Shown here piece by piece: positions 1 through 4,074 of a stretch of 6,781 nucleotides of DNA. Where the stretch lies: contig JAFYZE010000238.1 of assembly GCA_017548805.1 (NCBI GenBank), positions 1-6,781 on the forward strand, in the 5' to 3' direction. The translations under genes and the position numbers were made by a program. This DNA comes from Bacteroidales bacterium (lineage in GTDB: Bacteria; Bacteroidota; Bacteroidia; Bacteroidales; UBA932). The notes beneath the pieces were generated by a model. That model worked only from the letters and a program-made list of their open reading frames with translations, was not told where the DNA came from and did no database searches. How positions within the stretch are numbered: the stretch's first letter is position 1; each line of letters begins with the position of its first letter.

Positions 1-363
1 CGCACCCTGCCCGACCGCATGCACAGGGCCATTACGGGCCTTTCGATGGGCGGTTTCCAGAGCTGGGCCATCGGTCTCAACCACAAGGACAAGTTCGCCT
101 ATATCGGCGGTTTCAGCGGCTCGGGCCTCGCTCCTACCGAGGAGCGCTATCCCGCCACGCTCAACAATGAGGTTGAACTCCTTTATGTCGGCACCGGCAC
201 CGAAGAGCCCGGCCAGATGTACACAGGCGTCCGCGACTTCCATCTGTTCCTTGAAAAGACCGGTGTGAACCATGTTTACTTCGAGTCTCAAGGTACTGCC
301 CACGAGTGGCTTACCTGGCGCCGCGCCCTCAAGGACTTCGCACCGAGACTTTTTGTTAAATAA
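1..363 (+). CDS. Esterase D / feruloyl-acetyl esterase family protein, 3' part only
   Basis: This is the C-terminal 120 residues of an alpha/beta-hydrolase; the reading frame is open at the left edge, so the true start lies outside and Met7 is internal. The nucleophile elbow G-L-S-M-G is at fragment residues 13-17 (Ser15), and a catalytic-type histidine lies in G-T-A-H-E-W (His101), followed by the W-R-R-x-L-x-D-F-A-P-x-L-F ending typical of XynZ-like feruloyl esterases and related acetyl esterases. The acid of the triad usually sits in a G-T-x-D segment; here the segment is G-T-E-E-P, so Glu69 may replace Asp. Known members hydrolyse ester-linked ferulate or acetate on plant polysaccharides; the specificity here cannot be read from the fragment. 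The next gene begins 5 bases after its stop, so the two are probably co-transcribed. The family is clear; the substrate is inferred from the arabinosidase genes nearby. Confidence 0.85.
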   Translation, partial: RTLPDRMHRAITGLSMGGFQSWAIGLNHKDKFAYIGGFSGSGLAPTEERYPATLNNEVELLYVGTGTEEPGQMYTGVRDFHLFLEKTGVNHVYFESQGTAHEWLTWRRALKDFAPRLFVK

Positions 364-368
364 GACTT

Positions 369-1124
369 ATGTCAGACAGGAGGACATTCATCAAGCAGGC
401 GGCGCTGATCGCTGCGGCCCTGGCGGCGAAGCCGCTGGCCGGCCGCACCGTGCCGCCTGCGAAACCTGTCGGCAATGTATTGAGAACAACCGATAATCAG
501 AAGACTATGAAAGTATTGCTGTTGAACGGAAGCCCTCATTCCAAGGGCAATACTGCCACCGCACTTGGCGAAATCGCCAGGACACTGGAGGCGGAAGGTA
601 TTGAAAGCGAAATCGTCTGGCTCGGAACGAAGCCCGTCCGCGGCTGCATTGCCTGCGGCAGATGCCGCGGCGCCGGACGCTGTGTCTTCAACGACGATAT
701 CTGCAACGAGATTTCCGAAAAGATGGAGAAGGCAGACGCGCTCATAGTCGGCTCTCCCGTGTACTACGGGCAGCCGAATGGCGCTCTCATGGCCGTCATC
801 CAGAGGATGTTCTATTCCAACGGTTCCGCGGTGAGCGGCAAGCCCGCCGCTGCCCTGGCGGTATGCCGCCGCGGCGGCGCCACTGCCGCATTCCAGACCC
901 TGAACATGCCCTTCATGATGATGAACATGCAGGTGGTGACATCACAGTACTGGAACATCGCTTATGGCCAGAGTGAGGGCCAGGCCGCCCTCGATGCCGA
1001 AGGCATGCAGACCATGCGCACGCTTGCGCACAATATGGCCTGGGCCCTCCGGCAGAACGGCGGCAAACCCGCCCCGGGCCGGCCTTCCGGAGATCCGGGA
1101 GCCTTCACGAATTTCATCAGGTAA
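369..1124 (+). CDS. Flavodoxin-fold NAD(P)H-dependent oxidoreductase, Isf-like, with Tat-type leader
   Basis: The protein has 251 residues. The flavodoxin-like core starts near Met47 with L-L-L-N-G-S-P-H-S-K-G-N-T (about 50-62), the FMN phosphate loop of the NADPH-dependent FMN reductase family, and a second flavin-site motif S-P-V-Y-Y-G is at 129-134. Cysteines 93, 96, 99 and 105 give C-x2-C-x2-C-x5-C, the spacing of the [4Fe-4S] site in archaeal iron-sulfur flavoprotein (Isf). The N-terminus, D-R-R-T-F-I-K at 3-9 followed by an alanine-rich hydrophobic stretch to about residue 24, fits a twin-arginine signal, which would export the protein with its cofactors already bound. The start at 369 is chosen because it encodes this leader and lies 5 bases after the esterase stop. 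Met47 (base 507) is an alternative start that would give an ordinary cytosolic enzyme. The electron donor and acceptor are unknown. Cluster binding is a prediction; many relatives with these cysteines are uncharacterised. Confidence 0.85.
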   Translation: MSDRRTFIKQAALIAAALAAKPLAGRTVPPAKPVGNVLRTTDNQKTMKVLLLNGSPHSKGNTATALGEIARTLEAEGIESEIVWLGTKPVRGCIACGRCRGAGRCVFNDDICNEISEKMEKADALIVGSPVYYGQPNGALMAVIQRMFYSNGSAVSGKPAAALAVCRRGGATAAFQTLNMPFMMMNMQVVTSQYWNIAYGQSEGQAALDAEGMQTMRTLAHNMAWALRQNGGKPAPGRPSGDPGAFTNFIR

Positions 1125-1159
1125 AAAAGAAAGCGCGGCACATAAGTGACCGCGCTTTT
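1123..1159. terminator. Bidirectional intrinsic terminator between convergent genes
   Basis: A perfect 9-base inverted repeat, AAAGCGCGG (1130-1138) and CCGCGCTTT (1150-1158), can be extended inward by CAC/GTG (1139-1141 with 1146-1148), leaving an ATAA loop and one bulged A at 1149. On the plus strand the stem is followed by a short T run (1156-1159). On the minus strand it is followed by C and six T (complement of 1128-1123). It starts at the stop codon of the flavoprotein gene and ends 19 bases before the GH43 stop, as expected for a shared rho-independent terminator. The T run is better on the minus strand, so termination may be stronger for the GH43 operon. Confidence 0.8.
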
Positions 1160-1177
1160 CAATTATCAGACAGCCGT

Positions 1178-2887
1178 TTATTTCACGGCGTAAGGACCGA
1201 TGAGGGTTCCGGTGAAACCGCCTGCGCTGGCGGAAGTCAGGTAAGAAGCATCGACTCCCTCCACGAGAGGCTGCCATTTCTTGCCGTTGATGGCATACCA
1301 GAACGAGAAGGTCTCTGCATCCGATGTCACCTTGAGGTCGATGAAGCGGTACTTGCCGACAGGAACCGAACCGAGATCGGTGCTGGCTTCCTCGAAACGC
1401 GGACGCTTGCCCTGCTCGACCACGATCTCGAACTCGGTCTTGCGTACTGCGATATTCTCCTTGGACACCATGAACGAATACATGTGCCTCTCGTCCTTGA
1501 AGAGCAGGAGACCGGCGGACTCGGAATACTTGGAAGGAGTGAAATACATCCTGGTCGTCGCCGAGAACTTGTGATGGTGCAGGCGGTGTGCGACATAGGA
1601 GGGAGTGTGCATCTCCGTCGCCTTGTCCTCCGAGCAGATGAGCTCCAGATAGCCGGGCTTGTCGGTGAGGGAATACTTGTCCTTGGCGGGACTGCGGACA
1701 GTCATCCAGCGGTCACCGAGCTCGGGCGAATCGAAGTCGTCAACAAGTGTGAAGTTGCCGAAAGTGAGATTGTCTCCGCGCTTGACACCTTCGTGGCGGA
1801 CGATCATCGGTACTGACTCGCCGGCAGGAAGGATGACAGGCCACTTGTCCTCTGTCCAGGTGACTGGGAGCATATGGGTCTCACGGCCTATATTCTCGAA
1901 ATTGCCGCGGTACGGACGGTCTGCAAGGAACACTGCCCACCACTGGCCGTTGCCGTCCTTCACGAGGTCGGCATGGCCGGCGCAGGAGACGGGATTGGGA
2001 CGGTTCTCGTCCAGGCCCACCTGCGTCAGGATGGGATTGCCTTCATACGACACGAAGGGACCGAAAGGAGACTCACCCTTGAAGATGACCTCCGAGTGCC
2101 ACTCGCCGAAGTTGGTACCGCCCTCGGCGCACATCAGGTAGTACTGTCCGTCAATCTTGTAGATATGCGGACCTTCGATCCAATAAGGATTGTTCTCTGG
2201 ACGGGTACCCTTGTTGACGATGATCTTGCGCTCCCCTACGGTGCAGTCGTTGGCGACGTCGAATTCGACGCAGCGGATGGTGCGGTGGCCGTTGTACTCG
2301 GGCTTGTGGTCCGGAGCGTCATCATTGCTGACGATATAGGCCTTGCCGTTGTCATCGAAGAAGAAGGACGGATCGATGCCCTCTACGACGGGGACATAGA
2401 TAGGATCGGACCAGTCGCCCCAGGGATCCTGGGTCTTGACATAGAAGTTTCCTCCCGCCACGTCGGTGGTAATCATGTAATATGTCTTGTTGGCGGGATT
2501 GTATGTAATGTCAGGGGCATAGATACCGCCGCTGATGCGCTGGCCGTCCAGGTGAGGCAGATGCTCGGGCCTGTCGAGGATGTTGCCGATCTGCTCCCAG
2601 TTCACGAGGTCACGGCTGTGGAAAAGCGGAACTCCCGGGAAATAGCAGAACGTGGAGGAAATGAGGAAGTAGTCCCCTTCTCCATTCGTGCAGATGCTGG
2701 GATCCGAATACCATCCGGCGAGGATGGGATTGTAGACATAGTCGTCGCCCGGCAGAGGATTCTGCGCATAGAAATCATCGGCTCCCTCATATTTGAAGAA
2801 ATCGAACAGGGCCGTTCCTTCGGGAGCTTTCACGGAGCAGGACACCAAGGCAAAGGCCGCAGCGGCTGCGATCAATACTTTTTTCAT
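1178..2887 (-). CDS. GH43 beta-xylosidase / alpha-L-arabinofuranosidase, predicted lipoprotein
   Basis: The protein has 569 residues from the ATG at 2887. That start gives a lipoprotein signal: M-K-K, an alanine-rich hydrophobic core, and lipobox L-V-S-C with lipidated Cys17. The frame is open further upstream to 3001, but that would put about 38 residues before the signal and overlap the previous gene. The five-bladed beta-propeller catalytic domain spans about 53-350, with the three GH43 acids visible: Asp62 in Y-S-D-P-S (general base), Asp172 in G-I-D-P-S-F-F (pKa modulator) and Glu238 in I-E-G-P-H (general acid). Residues about 381-569 match the concanavalin-like C-terminal beta-sandwich of GH43 xylosidases, including the F-T-G-x-x-x-G-x-Y-A ending. 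Two-domain GH43 enzymes of this type release xylose or arabinose from xylo-oligosaccharides or arabinoxylan; which sugar is preferred cannot be told here. It should be membrane-anchored in the periplasm or at the cell surface. It is the last gene of the apparent minus-strand operon. Confidence 0.93.
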   Translation of the reverse strand: MKKVLIAAAAAFALVSCSVKAPEGTALFDFFKYEGADDFYAQNPLPGDDYVYNPILAGWYSDPSICTNGEGDYFLISSTFCYFPGVPLFHSRDLVNWEQIGNILDRPEHLPHLDGQRISGGIYAPDITYNPANKTYYMITTDVAGGNFYVKTQDPWGDWSDPIYVPVVEGIDPSFFFDDNGKAYIVSNDDAPDHKPEYNGHRTIRCVEFDVANDCTVGERKIIVNKGTRPENNPYWIEGPHIYKIDGQYYLMCAEGGTNFGEWHSEVIFKGESPFGPFVSYEGNPILTQVGLDENRPNPVSCAGHADLVKDGNGQWWAVFLADRPYRGNFENIGRETHMLPVTWTEDKWPVILPAGESVPMIVRHEGVKRGDNLTFGNFTLVDDFDSPELGDRWMTVRSPAKDKYSLTDKPGYLELICSEDKATEMHTPSYVAHRLHHHKFSATTRMYFTPSKYSESAGLLLFKDERHMYSFMVSKENIAVRKTEFEIVVEQGKRPRFEEASTDLGSVPVGKYRFIDLKVTSDAETFSFWYAINGKKWQPLVEGVDASYLTSASAGGFTGTLIGPYAVK

Positions 2888-2912
2888 ATCAGATACAGAT
2901 TGTTTCAACAAA

Positions 2913-2920
2913 CAAAGATA
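2913..2920 (-). promoter_or_regulatory. Possible Bacteroidetes -7 box before the GH43 gene
   Basis: The 41-base gap between the VKOR-DsbA and GH43 genes contains TATCTTTG on the minus strand, matching the Bacteroidetes -7 consensus TAnnTTTG exactly. It lies 25 bases before the ATG, which would leave a 5' leader of about 20 bases. No clear TTG-type -33 element is seen upstream, where the DNA codes for the end of the previous gene. A 6-bp AT-rich inverted repeat (TTGTTT, 2900-2905, with AAACAA, 2910-2915) follows the box. The gap is AT-rich compared with its surroundings, so a chance match is possible. Confidence 0.35.
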
Positions 2921-2928
2921 AAAAGAAA

Positions 2929-4065
2929 TCAGCGAATCCCGAATTCGTCCGCCAATATCTTCTCCAGATCCTCGGCATTGTCCGCCACGGGGACCACCCA
3001 ACGGTAACCGTGTACGAAACGGGGTATGCCGCCGCTACCGCTGGTGGAAGTGCGCCCGAAGAGATCGGTAGTCCTGCGGAGCATGTCAGAGATAGCCGTT
3101 TCCGGAAGGAAAGCCTCCAGGCGCTCCGCACCGACGATGGCGGCTGCGCGCTCGCGGGCGGTCTCCACCGGCCGCGGTCTCCAGCTGTCCTCACCCGCCC
3201 CGAAAAGCCAGGCATCGAACTCCGGGAAAGCATCCGGATCCAGCTGGTATACCGCCATCGCCAGACGGGCAAGCTCGCAGGAACCCTCAAAACGCGTTTC
3301 TTCCTTCGGAACATACGGATTGCATTTCGGACTCAAAGGACATGGACAAAGGACAATAGCGACTTTGCCCCCGAAGTGATCGACAATCTCGGGGAGCAGC
3401 TCATGGACCTTACGGCAGTGCGAACACTGATAGTCATAGAGCAGGTCGATGACGAACTCCGCGTCGGGATTGCCTACGATCGGGGCCTCGTCCGCTGAAA
3501 TCATGGGGAACGCTTCCGCGCCGGAGCCGTCCTGATAGACGCTGTCCGGCGCGGTCAGGGCCTGCACCAAGGCGAGAAGGGCTGCAATCCCTGCGCCGGC
3601 GGCAGGCCATATCCTGAGCGATTTCTTCTCCGGAAGGAGCGCATAAAGGGTAAGCACGGCGCATATGATGCCGAGCGCATGTGCGGACATGCAATATTTG
3701 CAAAGGGCTCCCTCTGCAAAAATCTGAAGGCCGATGAACCAGATGGCTGCGCCTATGATGGCTCCTGAGAGCAGAAGCATGGCTTTGGCTGCCAGTTCAC
3801 GGACTTCCTCGTCCTTGGAGAGCCGGAAGGCGGCGAATGCGACGAGAAAAGCCAGGTATACTCCGGCTGCAAGCCCGCTGACCGGGAATACGCCGAAGAG
3901 CATGGACCAGCGGCCGCCTAGGACGCTGTCGCAAGCGGAGCCCGCTCCGCAGCCAACAAGTGCTGCGCCGCTGAGCGAGTGGACGCTCATGATGATGCAG
4001 AGCAAGAGTGCCGCGACGCTCGCAAGCGCCGCGACACTCAATCTGTTCTGCATTTTTCGGGTCAT
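2929..4065 (-). CDS. VKOR-DsbA fusion, membrane disulfide-forming oxidase
   Basis: The protein has 378 residues in two parts. The N-terminal half looks like a bacterial vitamin K epoxide reductase homologue. Five hydrophobic segments are seen by eye at about 9-31, 54-80, 92-116, 126-144 and 152-171. The loop cysteine pair is C39 and C45, a serine lies in F-P-V-S-G-L (Ser63), and the quinone-side active motif is C-K-Y-C (122-125). After the fifth segment, residues from about 185 form a periplasmic DsbA/thioredoxin-like domain with active site C-S-H-C (214-217) and a cis-proline loop G-G-I-P (Pro348). In known fusions the thioredoxin-like domain oxidises exported proteins and is re-oxidised by the VKOR part, which passes electrons to quinone. 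Four more cysteines (240, 242, 248, 263) lie in the insert of the DsbA domain. ATG 4065 is 7 bases after the GH54 stop; an A-A-A-G-G-G-A stretch overlaps that stop, and Met5 is a possible alternative start. Co-transcription with two exported glycosidases suggests it helps fold them. Confidence 0.9.
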   Translation of the reverse strand: MTRKMQNRLSVAALASVAALLLCIIMSVHSLSGAALVGCGAGSACDSVLGGRWSMLFGVFPVSGLAAGVYLAFLVAFAAFRLSKDEEVRELAAKAMLLLSGAIIGAAIWFIGLQIFAEGALCKYCMSAHALGIICAVLTLYALLPEKKSLRIWPAAGAGIAALLALVQALTAPDSVYQDGSGAEAFPMISADEAPIVGNPDAEFVIDLLYDYQCSHCRKVHELLPEIVDHFGGKVAIVLCPCPLSPKCNPYVPKEETRFEGSCELARLAMAVYQLDPDAFPEFDAWLFGAGEDSWRPRPVETARERAAAIVGAERLEAFLPETAISDMLRRTTDLFGRTSTSGSGGIPRFVHGYRWVVPVADNAEDLEKILADEFGIR

Positions 4066-4067
4066 AA

Positions 4068-4074
4068 TCCCTTT
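4068..4074 (-). promoter_or_regulatory. Possible ribosome binding site of the VKOR-DsbA gene
   Basis: On the minus strand AAAGGGA begins inside the TAA stop of the GH54 gene and ends two bases before the ATG at 4065. The purine run resembles a Shine-Dalgarno sequence but is closer to the start than usual; measured to the internal Met5 (ATG at 4053) the spacing would be about 14 bases. Bacteroidetes often initiate without such sites, so its role is uncertain. The position suggests translational coupling to the gene before it. Confidence 0.35.

Noticed and set aside
272..496. Small frame overlapping the esterase and flavoprotein junction
   Set aside because: It is out of frame with both well-supported genes and shows no motif; no sign of a frameshift in either gene.
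2888..3001. Upstream extension of the GH43 frame
   Set aside because: It would add 38 residues before a good lipoprotein signal and overlap the end of the VKOR-DsbA gene; the ATG at 2887 is better.
1874..3007. Long plus-strand open frame of 377 codons opposite the GH43 gene
   Set aside because: It is antisense to a clear GH43 with all catalytic residues, its translation has no recognisable motif, and such frames are common opposite GC-rich genes.
4010..4045. Short direct repeat (GCCGCGACGCTC and GCCGCGACACTC, 18 bases apart)
   Set aside because: It only encodes the repeated S-V-A-A-L of a transmembrane helix; low-complexity coding explains it.
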